Below are positions 18,306 to 28,536 of a stretch of 64,000 nt of DNA, in pieces. Origin of the DNA: an uncultured Dysgonomonas sp. (GTDB lineage Bacteria > Bacteroidota > Bacteroidia > Bacteroidales > Dysgonomonadaceae). The position numbers were made by a program, and so were the translations under genes. The stretch spans positions 131,624 through 195,623 of the forward strand of contig CALKIV010000028.1 in assembly GCA_937995835.1 (NCBI GenBank), given 5' to 3'. Numbering within the stretch: the first letter of the stretch is position 1; each line of letters starts with the position of its first letter. Below the pieces are notes generated by a model that searched no databases, was not told where the DNA came from, and was given only the letters and a program-made list of their open reading frames with translations.

Positions 18306-19253
18306 CTAAAGATTCGTTCTGTTTCTTTTCTTTATATTCAACAAGTATAAGCTCCAATGTCCTTTTACTTGCTTAGTCTTAGATATGATGTGGTCACCTT
18401 GAACAATGAAGATCACAGCAGTGAGAATGAAGATCAGTCCTGCTACGAGGTTTAAAGTCAACTGCTCATGAAAGACCATAACACCAATAATAACAGCGAC
18501 AACAGGTTCCAAAGCTCCCATCACAGCCGTCACTGTAGACCCTACATGATGCACGGCATACACCATTGCAATGCAAGAAATAGCCGTTGAAACCACAGCA
18601 AAGAGAAGAATATTTGCCCACGATTCCAGATTGGGGATGTGTTGCAGTTCTCCAGTCATCATCAATGATTTTGTGAGGAAGAAGATTCCGGAAATCAACA
18701 TAGAATAAAACGTAAGCTTAACTCCAGACATCGATTTCACCGACGATTTGTTGATCACCACAATATAAAGTCCATACGATAAGGCAGAAGCACCCACCAC
18801 CATGATGCCAAACAAAGAAAGACCTCCGTCTAAGCTACCACCATTGATCATATAAATACCAAAGAACGCCAAGGCTATGGACACCCATAACGTCCAAGAG
18901 GCTTTTTCCTTAAAAACCAACGTCATAATCATCGCAACAAAAACAGGATACATGAAAAGTAAAGTGGAAGCAATGCCGACATCCATAAAGTCGTATGACC
19001 AAAATAAAAAATAGGACGAAAAAGCAAACAATAAGCCCAAAGTGACTAAAGTGAGCAATTCCTTGATATTCACATTTAGTTTTTCTTTTTTCCAAAGGAG
19101 ATACAAACCTATCAGTAGTGCAGTGAACAAAAAACGATAGGTCAACACTGTGTCGAAAGACAAGCCTACCCTCTTGAGAGGTAGTGCAAACAAAGGGATT
19201 GTCCCATAAGAGATTGCAGACAAAGCTGCAAACAAGTATCCTTCTAATTTCAT
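18306..19253 (-). CDS. EamA-family (DMT superfamily) membrane transporter
   Basis: 315 residues with ten predicted helices in two EamA repeats. The first starts GYLFAALSAISYGTIPLFALPLK and the second carries VMGALEPVVAVIIGVMVFHEQLT, the conserved end-of-repeat signature. The last 25 residues are basic and cytoplasmic. It is a probable inner-membrane exporter of small metabolites, substrate unknown. It is not closely similar to the EamA gene at 12482. Transcribed alone. Confidence 0.87.
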   Translation of the reverse strand: MKLEGYLFAALSAISYGTIPLFALPLKRVGLSFDTVLTYRFLFTALLIGLYLLWKKEKLNVNIKELLTLVTLGLLFAFSSYFLFWSYDFMDVGIASTLLFMYPVFVAMIMTLVFKEKASWTLWVSIALAFFGIYMINGGSLDGGLSLFGIMVVGASALSYGLYIVVINKSSVKSMSGVKLTFYSMLISGIFFLTKSLMMTGELQHIPNLESWANILLFAVVSTAISCIAMVYAVHHVGSTVTAVMGALEPVVAVIIGVMVFHEQLTLNLVAGLIFILTAVIFIVQGDHIISKTKQVKGHWSLYLLNIKKRNRTNL

Positions 19254-19455
19254 ACTTTTATCTCATTCTTTTTATCGCTGCGAAAGTAGTTATAAACTTG
19301 TAATGTTAAGACTAAAGAAGCATGATTAACATATCATTTTTAATGATAAAAATCACACATCCATAAACAATATTTATACATTATTGTTCTATAATATTAA
19401 AGAACTATATGTATTTTGCACATCAAAAAGAATCACACAATAAAAACATTAGATT

Positions 19456-19884
19456 ATGATGAAATTTCTTGAACACCGTTTTTTCGAGAGACGTCCGGAT
19501 ATTGGTCTCTTAATTTTAAGATTGAGTATCGGAGGGCTGATGCTTCTACACGGAATAGCTAAGCTACAACACGGCATAGCTCCAATTGAAGGCATGGTAG
19601 CACAAGCCTCTCTTCCTTATTTCTTTGCGTATGGCGTTTACGTTGGCGAGGTATTGATGCCTATTCTTATCTTGCTAGGTATTGCCACCAGAGCAGCTTC
19701 GGGTATCTTTGCCTTCAACTGTTTAGTGGCTGCTTTCTTGGCTCATAGTGGAGATATTTTCACCATCGGTGCAACTGGAGGATGGGGTGTAGAACTACTT
19801 GGACTATACTTCTTCGGTGCATTGGCGCTAATCTTCACAGGAGGGGGAAAATATGCCCTCAGTAAAAAGTATATTTGGGATTGA
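19456..19884 (+). CDS. DoxX-family membrane protein
   Basis: 142 residues with four hydrophobic helices and the DoxX pattern (GLLILRLSIGGLMLLHGIAKL near the N-terminus, YVGEVLMPILILLGIATR in the middle, GGWGVELLGLYFFGALALIFTGGGKYAL at the end). DoxX proteins are small inner-membrane proteins, some linked to quinone or thiol redox chemistry; the activity here is unknown. The 200-base upstream region holds promoters for this gene and the divergent EamA gene. MetMet at the start leaves a one-codon ambiguity. Confidence 0.88.
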   Translation: MMKFLEHRFFERRPDIGLLILRLSIGGLMLLHGIAKLQHGIAPIEGMVAQASLPYFFAYGVYVGEVLMPILILLGIATRAASGIFAFNCLVAAFLAHSGDIFTIGATGGWGVELLGLYFFGALALIFTGGGKYALSKKYIWD

Positions 19885-19899
19885 TATTGACACAAAATA

Positions 19900-19936
19900 A
19901 AAAGATCAGTTAACTTCAACAATTAACTGATCTTTT
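19900..19936 (+). terminator. Terminator between the doxX-like gene and the nadE operon
   Basis: AAAAGATCAGTTAA (19900-19913) pairs with TTAACTGATCTTTT (19923-19936). The A and T runs in the arms allow use by both converging transcripts. Confidence 0.88.
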
Positions 19937-19954
19937 ATATTTATACACAGGGCG

Positions 19955-20533
19955 TTAAACAGCCTGCACGAATACCCAACTATTATTTTCTCTTTGGTAG
20001 ATGTTTCTGACCAAAAGTCCGCTGGCTTCAGGGTTGTCAAAAAAGTTATTGATCAACTCTGTCAATCTACCGATGGATCCAGGATTTGACTTTGGTGCTA
20101 TCAAGAGAATATCTCTTGCAGGAACAGCCACATAGTAATCGCCACCCATGATATCTTCTATCTGCTCCCAAAAGCCACCATCCATCAACATCATTGTAGC
20201 TTCATAGTTTCCTCCGTTGGTTATCATAATCACCTCTGCTGGATCACCTTGATAACTCAACTGCTCACGGATCTCATTATACATATTCTCCAGTGCAGCC
20301 TCATGCAAGTCTTTGATGTCAACATCAGCCATATCTCTATTAAGGACAAGGCTAAAATATGAGTCTTCATCAATGGCATATGCGATCTTTAAGCCCTCAG
20401 CAAAATCTAACATTACTGGTGAATCTTCGGGAGCTAGTTTTATAGTCCCATTCTCTGCAGTTTCGAGAACCATATCATCCTCCAAAACCTGCTTTAATCG
20501 CGGGTACACCTTCAATAAATCAATCATAATCAT
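19955..20533 (-). CDS. DUF1444/YtpQ-like cytoplasmic protein
   Basis: 192 residues, acidic, no signal peptide or membrane helix. The order of elements (an N-terminal VYPRLKQVL segment, SYFSLVLNRDMADV in the middle and GDYYVAVPARDILLIAPK toward the end) resembles the UPF0354/DUF1444 family (YtpQ), of unknown function. It begins four bases after nadE ends, so the pair is an operon. MetIleMet at the start leaves a two-codon ambiguity. Confidence 0.55.
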   Translation of the reverse strand: MIMIDLLKVYPRLKQVLEDDMVLETAENGTIKLAPEDSPVMLDFAEGLKIAYAIDEDSYFSLVLNRDMADVDIKDLHEAALENMYNEIREQLSYQGDPAEVIMITNGGNYEATMMLMDGGFWEQIEDIMGGDYYVAVPARDILLIAPKSNPGSIGRLTELINNFFDNPEASGLLVRNIYQRENNSWVFVQAV

Positions 20534-20537
20534 CTAT

Positions 20538-22517
20538 CTATTTTGTGTTGTTAATCTCTATTGCATCTAGCTCCTCCATCCAGAGCGAATAGGAAGCATC
20601 ACTTGGCATCTTCCAATCTCCACGAGGCGATAGACTTATAGCTCCCACCTTGGGGCCATCAGGCAGGCAAGAACGCTTGAACTGATTGTTGAAGAATCGT
20701 TTGTAAAATATCTTCATACAAGAAAGAATTTCTTCACCACTATACTCTTCCTTAAAAGCATGAGTAGCCAAAAAGTACACCTTTGCCGGTCTAAACCCAT
20801 AGCGCAACACATAATACAAAAAGAAGTCATGCAACGCATAAGGTCCTATCACATCTTCGGTGATTTGAGCTATATTTCCAACTTCATCAGCAGGAAGCAA
20901 CTCCGGACTAACAGGTGTGTCTACAATGTCATGAAGCACAGTCTGTATTTCTTGTCCTTTAAATTTGCTATCGGCGATATTTCTTGTCAGATCTCGCACC
21001 AAAGTTTTTGGCACACTTGCATTTACCCCATACATTGACATATGATCGCCATTATAAGTGCACCAGCCCAATGCCAATTCCGAAAGATCGCCGGTGCCAA
21101 TTACCAAACCATTGATTTTATTGGCATAATCCATCAGCACTTGAGTGCGAATTCTTGCTTGTGCATTTTCATAAACTACATCGTGTACCTTAGGGTCATG
21201 ATCAATAGTTTTGAAATGCTGCAATACGGAATCTTTTATATCTATTTCTTTTACAGTAATGCCTAACAGATTCATCAGTTTCAGCGCATTTTCGTAAGTG
21301 CGATTAGATGTTCCAAAGCCCGGCATAGTGATCCCAAGAATATGCTTTCTATTAATTTTCAGCTTATCATACACATTCACAACTACCAACAGCGCCAATG
21401 TAGAATCAAGACCTCCTGAAACCCCCAACACAACATTCTGGCAGCCAACATGCAACATACGCTTTGCTAAAGCATTTGTTTGAATAGAAAAAGCATCTTC
21501 GCAGTCTCTTATGCGCTCCTCTTCTACCTCCGAAACAAAAGGAGTCGTGGAGAATGAACGAGCAAGTTTAAAGTTTTTCTTTTGCTGAGATTTCCACACT
21601 TTATCGACAGAAAGGAAAGTATATTCAGGAATATTAAAATCTTTATACTTAGAAATAGAGAAAGATTTGTTTCTCATACGCTCTTGACGAAGCATATCAA
21701 TATCGATATCAGCAAACACCAACTGACTGTCGAATGTATAACGTTCTCCCTCTGCCAGCATGATCCCATTCTCAGCGATGAGTGTAGTGCCTGCATAGAC
21801 GATATCAGTTGTAGACTCACCACTAGAGACCGATGCATAAACATATCCGGCAAAGCAACGTGACGATTGTTGCTGCACCAAGGCCTTGCGATAAGTATGT
21901 TTACCTATTGTTTCGTTGCTGGCCGACAAGTTGAAAATCACATCAGCACCGTGCAAAGCATGAAACCCTGAAGGAGGAACGGCCGTCCACAGATCTTCAC
22001 ATATTTCGATAGCAAAAGACATTTCATGCATTTGAAAGATTACGGTATCGGAAACAAATACTTCTTGATTGAAGTTTTTCCCCTGCAACCTCACATAATT
22101 ATTTTTTAAATCTACTGCCCCACTAAACCATCGTTTCTCATAGAACTCTCCATAATTGGGCAAAAAGACTTTAGGCACTATGCCAAAAATCTGACCTCGC
22201 CCCACAACAGCAGCCACATTATAAAGCCTACCCTCCAAAAGCATAGGCAAGCCTAAAATGAAAACCGTAGAGAAGCTTTTGGTCTGTTCACACAGCCATA
22301 ATAATGACTCTTTGGCTTTCTCAATCAATAGGTTCTGATTAAAGAGATCGCCACAAGTATAACCTGTGATGCATAATTCGGGAAATAACACCACAGAAAC
22401 GTTCTGCTCGTCAGCTTGCTGAATCAACTTAAATATTTCTTCTCTGTTATATTTACAATCTGCCACCTTCACCATTGGAGCAGCAGCTGCCACTTTTACA
22501 AATCCGTAATCTATCAT
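20538..22517 (-). CDS. nadE: Glutamine-dependent NAD+ synthetase
   Basis: 659 residues, the long glutamine-dependent form. Residues about 1-290 are a nitrilase-fold glutaminase: FPELCITGY holds the general-base Glu and AIEICEDLW the nucleophile Cys. Residues about 330-650 are the ATP-dependent synthetase, with the pyrophosphate loop GVSGGLDSTLAL and GTGDLSELALGW. It makes NAD from deamido-NAD, ATP and ammonia channelled from the first domain. A YtpQ-like gene follows four bases downstream. Confidence 0.96.
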   Translation of the reverse strand: MIDYGFVKVAAAAPMVKVADCKYNREEIFKLIQQADEQNVSVVLFPELCITGYTCGDLFNQNLLIEKAKESLLWLCEQTKSFSTVFILGLPMLLEGRLYNVAAVVGRGQIFGIVPKVFLPNYGEFYEKRWFSGAVDLKNNYVRLQGKNFNQEVFVSDTVIFQMHEMSFAIEICEDLWTAVPPSGFHALHGADVIFNLSASNETIGKHTYRKALVQQQSSRCFAGYVYASVSSGESTTDIVYAGTTLIAENGIMLAEGERYTFDSQLVFADIDIDMLRQERMRNKSFSISKYKDFNIPEYTFLSVDKVWKSQQKKNFKLARSFSTTPFVSEVEEERIRDCEDAFSIQTNALAKRMLHVGCQNVVLGVSGGLDSTLALLVVVNVYDKLKINRKHILGITMPGFGTSNRTYENALKLMNLLGITVKEIDIKDSVLQHFKTIDHDPKVHDVVYENAQARIRTQVLMDYANKINGLVIGTGDLSELALGWCTYNGDHMSMYGVNASVPKTLVRDLTRNIADSKFKGQEIQTVLHDIVDTPVSPELLPADEVGNIAQITEDVIGPYALHDFFLYYVLRYGFRPAKVYFLATHAFKEEYSGEEILSCMKIFYKRFFNNQFKRSCLPDGPKVGAISLSPRGDWKMPSDASYSLWMEELDAIEINNTK

Positions 22518-22555
22518 GTTTTTCCTCGAATTATCATTATCTTTTATCCTGTCAA

Positions 22556-22563
22556 CAAATCTA
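22556..22563 (-). promoter_or_regulatory. -7 element for nadE
   Basis: Minus-strand TAGATTTG fits TAnnTTTG, 38 bases from the nadE start codon. No convincing -33 element. Confidence 0.45.
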
Positions 22564-22659
22564 CAAAAGATTTGAACTTAATGTCCTCTCTAAATACAAC
22601 AAATTTCGTTATCTTTATCTCGGTCTATTTTATTTTAAGAAATTACAACAGATTTAAAT

Positions 22660-23289
22660 ATGTTCATGGATATTGCTAGCATTTTTGGAGATCTAAGTAT
22701 TCCTTCTGTCAGCTTTACGAATATTCTTAGCATTGCTATATTCCTCTTTGCTTTGATCGATGTTTTAGGATCCGTCCCGATTTTCTTAGGATTCACCAGC
22801 AAAGGTCAAAAAATTCACGCAGCACAAGCCGCTCTACTTGCCTTTATCATCATGGTACTCTTTCTATTTGTGGGAGAAGGATTATTGCGTCTATTCAGCG
22901 TTGATGTACGAGCGTTTGCTGTTGCAGGAGCCATCGTGATATTCATCATGTCAGTGGAAATGACCTTTGGAGTAGAAGTTTTCAAAAACGATTCGCCCTC
23001 AGGCTCTGCAACAATTATCCCTGTTGTATTTCCATTGCTAGCAGGGCCAGCGACATTTACCTCTCTATTATCAATGCGAGCCGAATACAGCTCATTGGAG
23101 ATCATCATTGCCGTTTTTATCAATATGATCTTCGTCTTTCTGGTGCTCAACAACCTGGAAAAGGTAGAGAAAGTATTTGGCAAAAGTGGAGTCTATGTGC
23201 TAAGAAAATTTTTTGGTATCATCATCATGGCTATCGCAGTAAAGCTCTTTACCTCAAACTTTGAAGCACTCTGGAGTAACATTAATTGA
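22660..23289 (+). CDS. MarC-family integral membrane protein
   Basis: 209 residues with six hydrophobic helices and the MarC signatures LFALIDVLGSVPIFLGFT, AFAVAGAIVIFIMSVEMTFG and IPVVFPLLAGPATFTSLLS. MarC proteins sit in the inner membrane; the early link to antibiotic resistance in E. coli was not confirmed and the role is unknown. The start could be Met1 or Met3. It is divergent from nadE and upstream of eno with its own spacing, so probably monocistronic. Confidence 0.9.
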   Translation: MFMDIASIFGDLSIPSVSFTNILSIAIFLFALIDVLGSVPIFLGFTSKGQKIHAAQAALLAFIIMVLFLFVGEGLLRLFSVDVRAFAVAGAIVIFIMSVEMTFGVEVFKNDSPSGSATIIPVVFPLLAGPATFTSLLSMRAEYSSLEIIIAVFINMIFVFLVLNNLEKVEKVFGKSGVYVLRKFFGIIIMAIAVKLFTSNFEALWSNIN

Positions 23290-23334
23290 TCATGTTAAGA
23301 GTAAATAAATATATTTATTTTAGTGACAATATTT

Positions 23335-23348
23335 TCGCTAAGTAGCGA
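23335..23348. promoter_or_regulatory. Inverted repeat in the eno promoter region
   Basis: TCGCTA-AG-TAGCGA is a perfect 6-2-6 inverted repeat ending ten bases before the -7 element of eno, over the expected -33 region. It has the size and position of a repressor operator. Confidence 0.4.
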
Positions 23349-23357
23349 TAAAATAAG

Positions 23358-23365
23358 TATTTTTG
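23358..23365 (+). promoter_or_regulatory. -7 element for eno
   Basis: TATTTTTG fits TAnnTTTG, 62 bases before the ATG. A TTTT at 23332-23335 is a weak -33 candidate that touches the inverted repeat. Confidence 0.55.
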
Positions 23366-23424
23366 CTAAGCAACTAAGGATAAAAAGAAATTACATATTA
23401 ATTTATTTAAAATAAACAATTTAG

Positions 23425-24714
<1,290 letters not shown>

Positions 24715-24765
24715 GAAAGAACAAATATCTGTCCTCGTCACAGAAGACAGTATATGAATTATAAG

Positions 24766-24800
24766 AAAAAGGTCAGTGAATAAACTTCACTGACCTTTTT
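24766..24800 (+). terminator. Terminator after eno
   Basis: AAAAAGGTCAGTGAA (24766-24780) pairs perfectly with TTCACTGACCTTTTT (24786-24800) around a five-base loop. Confidence 0.92.
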
Positions 24801-24883
24801 TAGTTATCAGAATAGGGATTGTACATAAACAAAACAATATCCGCCCGATGTATCAGCAATAACGCTCGAAAAGTCTAATCAAC

Positions 24884-24918
24884 AAAAAGGCAGAAGATAT
24901 AATATCTTCTGCCTTTTT
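24884..24918 (-). terminator. Terminator after rplT
   Basis: AAAAAGGCAGAAGATAT (24884-24900) pairs with ATATCTTCTGCCTTTTT (24902-24918). Read on the minus strand it ends in a T-run and closes the thrS-infC-rpmI-rplT operon. Confidence 0.92.
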
Positions 24919-24941
24919 TATGTCGTAAAATGATCTTTTAC

Positions 24942-25286
24942 TTATTTTGCTTTCTTTACGATTGCAGTGAAAGCTTCTGGATGGTTTACAGCTAAGTCAG
25001 CAAGAACTTTACGATTGATTTCGATTCCGTTTTTGCTCAAAGCACCCATCAATTGAGAGTAAGTTGTTCCATTTAGACGAGCAGCAGCATTGATACGTTG
25101 AATCCATAGTGCACGGAAGTTACGTTTTTTGCTTCTACGGTCACGGAAAGCATAAGTAAGCCCTTTCTCCCAAGTATTTTTAGCTACAGTCCATACGTTC
25201 TTTCTAGCTCCAAAATACCCTCTGGTTTGTTTTAAAACCTTTTTTCTTCTGTTGCGCGCAGCAACTTTGTTTACAGCTCTAGGCAT
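24942..25286 (-). CDS. rplT: 50S ribosomal protein L20
   Basis: 114 residues with the family N-terminus ([26 protein letters not shown]) and the middle signature [25 protein letters not shown]20 binds 23S rRNA early in large-subunit assembly. It is last in the conserved order thrS-infC-rpmI-rplT. In E. coli and Bacillus L20 represses this operon; the 105-base gap before the gene could hold such a site, but none was recognised. Confidence 0.98.
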   Translation of the reverse strand: MPRAVNKVAARNRRKKVLKQTRGYFGARKNVWTVAKNTWEKGLTYAFRDRRSKKRNFRALWIQRINAAARLNGTTYSQLMGALSKNGIEINRKVLADLAVNHPEAFTAIVKKAK

Positions 25287-25391
25287 AATTAAAAAATGTT
25301 TTGATGGTAGCGTTTCTCTATTTCAAGAACTCTTTTGTGCATACATCTGTTAATAAATCATTTAAAAGAAAATTGCTCTTTTATACCTTAC

Positions 25392-25589
25392 TTATTTCAG
25401 GCACAATAAGAATTTTACGTTGCTCACATCTGCCTTGTCTACAAGTCCTGCATGAGTCAGATTTCTCTTTCTCTTTTTAGACTTTTTAGTCAAGATGTGA
25501 CTTTTGTAAGCATGTTTTCTTTTGATTTTCCCTGTTCCGGTAAGGCTAAACCTCTTTTTGGCACCGGAATTAGTCTTCATTTTTGGCAT
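25392..25589 (-). CDS. rpmI: 50S ribosomal protein L35
   Basis: 65 residues, very basic, with the family core [20 protein letters not shown] and [20 protein letters not shown]. It is a small structural protein of the large subunit that packs against 23S rRNA. It sits between infC and rplT as in most bacteria. Confidence 0.98.
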   Translation of the reverse strand: MPKMKTNSGAKKRFSLTGTGKIKRKHAYKSHILTKKSKKRKRNLTHAGLVDKADVSNVKFLLCLK

Positions 25590-25670
25590 CTTGTTAATAA
25601 AATTAGTTTCGTTAAAAACATATACACAGTTATAAAATATAACTGCACTTATTCATTTATAAGTTTCTCT

Positions 25671-26234
25671 TTATTTTTTTGTTGGCTTAGGAGACAACAT
25701 GATGATCATCCTCTTCCCTTCCAATGCTGGCAGTTGATCTACTTTAGCATAGTCTTCCAGATCAGTAGCAAAACGCAATAATAGCACTTCTCCTTGCTCT
25801 TGGAAGATGATAGATCTTCCTCTGAAGAATACAAAAGCTTTCACCTTTGCTCCATCTTTAAGGAAGTTCATGGCATGCTTCAGTTTGAAGTTATAGTCAT
25901 GATCATCGGTTTGAGGTCCAAAGCGGATTTCTTTAACCACAGTCTTAACAGACTTAGCTTTAGCCTCTTTTTGTTTTTTCTTTTGTTGATACAAAAACTT
26001 TTGATAATCTACTATCCTACATACAGGAGTTTCAGCATTAGGAGAAATTTCAACCAAATCGAGATCTTGCTCATCAGCCATACGTAAAGCTTCGGCTATT
26101 GGATAAACTCCTGGCTCGACATTCTCTCCTACAAGGCGAACCTCTCTAGCAGATATATTCCCATTGATTTGGTGTTGCGACTCTTTTCGATTTTTTCCAA
26201 ATCGATTGTTTCTTCTATCGTTAATATTCCTCAT
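25671..26234 (-). CDS. infC: Translation initiation factor IF-3
   Basis: 187 residues with the two IF3 domains: the N-terminal part with [21 protein letters not shown] and the C-terminal part with [21 protein letters not shown]. It keeps 30S subunits free and checks start-codon pairing. E. coli infC uses a rare AUU start for autoregulation; here an ATG encodes Met1, so that mechanism is not evident. A short basic, asparagine-rich N-terminal extension precedes the domain. The 80-base gap to rpmI holds no terminator. Confidence 0.97.
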   Translation of the reverse strand: MRNINDRRNNRFGKNRKESQHQINGNISAREVRLVGENVEPGVYPIAEALRMADEQDLDLVEISPNAETPVCRIVDYQKFLYQQKKKQKEAKAKSVKTVVKEIRFGPQTDDHDYNFKLKHAMNFLKDGAKVKAFVFFRGRSIIFQEQGEVLLLRFATDLEDYAKVDQLPALEGKRMIIMLSPKPTKK

Positions 26235-26321
26235 TAATTATAATTCTGTCTCTTCTTATAGTAAAAATTAGTTATCAAATTGTTTTTGATGTTAGTCTTT
26301 CTCTAAAAAAGCTATCATCTA

Positions 26322-28271
26322 TCACTTTTTCTTCCAAGCAGTCATCATATCGTTGACCTCTTGATTCAGTTGGGTGGCAAAGGTAGTAAATTTCATTGAA
26401 CCTTTATCACCTTCTCCATGTTTTCTTACAGAAACTGATTCATTTTCTGCTTCTTTCTCTCCAACGATGAGCAAATATGGGATTTTTTTCAATTCACTAT
26501 CCCTTATTTTTCGCCCTATTTTTTCGTTTCGATCATCTACATGGGCTCTGATATCATTTTCCTTCAGATATTGAACTACATTTTCAGCATACTCATTAAA
26601 TCTTTCGCTGATAGGAAGTACAACTACCTGATCTGGAGTCAACCACAATGGGAATCGCCCCATTGTATGTTCGATCAACACCGCAATAAAACGCTCCATC
26701 GATCCGAATGGTGCTCTGTGAATCATCACCGGACGATGCTTGGCATTATCTGCCCCTGTATATTCTAGTTCAAAACGTTCTGGAAGGTTATAATCTACTT
26801 GAATTGTTCCCAATTGCCAACGACGTCCGAGGGCATCCTTCACCATGAAATCTAGCTTAGGACCATAAAACGCTGCTTCACCATATTCGATACGAGCCGG
26901 CAAACCTTTTTCTTCGCAAGCCTCGATTATAGCACGTTCAGCTTTTTCCCAATTTTCGTCACTTCCAATATATTTTGCTCTATCCTCTTGGTCACGCAAC
27001 GAAATTTGAGCTTCGAAGTTTTCGAAGTCCAATGCCTTGAAGATAATAAAAATAATGTCCATTACCTTCAAAAACTCATTCTTTAATTGATCTGGAGTAC
27101 AGAAGATATGCGCATCATCTTGAGTAAACCCACGTACACGTGTCAAACCATGTAGTTCTCCACTCTGTTCGTAGCGATATACAGTTCCAAACTCTGCCAT
27201 CCTGATAGGTAAATCTTTATAAGAGCGAGGAGTCACCTTATAAATCTCACAGTGGTGAGGGCAGTTCATTGGTTTTAGCATAAATTCTTCCCCCTCTTCA
27301 GGAGTAGTGATCGGACGGAATGAGTCTTGTCCATATTTCTCGTAGTGACCAGAAGTTACATATAGTTTCTTGTTCCCAATATGTGGCGTCATCACTTGTT
27401 GATAGTCAAACTTCTTTTGAATTTCTTTCAAGAAATCCTCTAGACGAAGACGCAACTGTGTTCCTCTAGGCAGCCATAAAGGCAAGCCCATACCCACATT
27501 CTGAGAGAAAGCAAAAAGCTCTAGTTCTTTTCCTATCTTTCTATGGTCACGTTTCTTAGCTTCTTCTAAGAAAGCAAGATACTCATCCAGCATTTTTTTC
27601 TTAGGGAAGGTGATAGCATAAAGACGAGTCAATTGTTTTCGATCTACATCTCCACGCCAGTATGCACCGGCAGCACTCAATATTTTCACCACTCCGATAT
27701 ATGAAGTGTTAGGCAAGTGAGGGCCACGGCACAGGTCAGTAAATTCCCCTTGAGTGTAGGTGGTAATTGTTCCATCTTCTAGCTCGCTGATCAACTCAAC
27801 TTTATAGCCTTCATCTCTGTCTGAGAAAAGTTTAAGGGCATCTGCTTTAGATATATTTTTTCTTTTGATTTCCTCTTTTTGAGCAATCAACTCTCTCATT
27901 TTTTCTTCTATCTGAGGAAAATCGTTCTCACGCACAGGTGTATCTCCAAAGTCAATGTCATAGTAGAAGCCATTTTCGATGGCAGGTCCTATTCCAAACT
28001 TAGCATGGGGATATAATATTTGTATAGCTTCGGCCATCAAGTGAGCCGAAGAGTGCCAATAAGCATGTTTTCCGTCTTCGTCATCCCACTTCAAAAGCTG
28101 AAGCGTACTGTCAGAATCTATTGGACGGGTCAAATCCCAAATCTCGCCATTTACTTTGGCTGCTAACACATCTTTAGCCAATCTTGGGCTTATGCTTTCG
28201 GCTATTTCTAAGGAAGTAATTCCTTTGTTAAACTCACGAACAGAATCGTCTGGAAATGTAATTTTCACCAT
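26322..28271 (-). CDS. thrS: Threonyl-tRNA synthetase
   Basis: 649 residues, full length. The N-terminal TGS domain (about 1-62; [13 protein letters not shown]) is followed by the editing domain with its [10 protein letters not shown] zinc-type motif, the class II catalytic core ([69 protein letters not shown]) and an anticodon-binding domain. It charges tRNA-Thr and removes mischarged serine. It is first in the operon with infC, rpmI and rplT. Confidence 0.98.
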   Translation of the reverse strand: MVKITFPDDSVREFNKGITSLEIAESISPRLAKDVLAAKVNGEIWDLTRPIDSDSTLQLLKWDDEDGKHAYWHSSAHLMAEAIQILYPHAKFGIGPAIENGFYYDIDFGDTPVRENDFPQIEEKMRELIAQKEEIKRKNISKADALKLFSDRDEGYKVELISELEDGTITTYTQGEFTDLCRGPHLPNTSYIGVVKILSAAGAYWRGDVDRKQLTRLYAITFPKKKMLDEYLAFLEEAKKRDHRKIGKELELFAFSQNVGMGLPLWLPRGTQLRLRLEDFLKEIQKKFDYQQVMTPHIGNKKLYVTSGHYEKYGQDSFRPITTPEEGEEFMLKPMNCPHHCEIYKVTPRSYKDLPIRMAEFGTVYRYEQSGELHGLTRVRGFTQDDAHIFCTPDQLKNEFLKVMDIIFIIFKALDFENFEAQISLRDQEDRAKYIGSDENWEKAERAIIEACEEKGLPARIEYGEAAFYGPKLDFMVKDALGRRWQLGTIQVDYNLPERFELEYTGADNAKHRPVMIHRAPFGSMERFIAVLIEHTMGRFPLWLTPDQVVVLPISERFNEYAENVVQYLKENDIRAHVDDRNEKIGRKIRDSELKKIPYLLIVGEKEAENESVSVRKHGEGDKGSMKFTTFATQLNQEVNDMMTAWKKK

Positions 28272-28446
28272 TGATTTTACTAATTATTTTTATGATTTCT
28301 TACAACTGAAACCAGTTAAGTTCACAGAATTGAAAATCGGCGTAAGCCAACTATTTATTATTCATCCAAGCACAACTGTCATTGATAGCTATGACTTTAA
28401 GATGCATGATTGAATATTTTCTATTTCTTAATATATTTTTCAGAAA

Positions 28447-28454
28447 CAAAAGTA
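28447..28454 (-). promoter_or_regulatory. -7 element for the thrS operon
   Basis: Minus-strand TACTTTTG fits TAnnTTTG. It implies a leader of roughly 170 bases before thrS. No second, closer match was found in the gap. Confidence 0.45.
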
Positions 28455-28536
28455 ATGAATTATAAAACAACTAGTAAATAATTACCAGTTATTTATAATC
28501 TCGACCAAGAAGTATTCCCTCTGCAGAATAAGACTA

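Noticed and set aside
25590..26321. L20-binding autoregulatory structure in the infC-rpmI-rplT region
   Set aside because: Such control is known in other phyla, but I could not recognise a matching fold in the gaps.
28490..28536. Terminator after the TPR-protein gene
   Set aside because: Only a six-base-pair GAATAA/TTATTC stem without a T-run; too weak to call.
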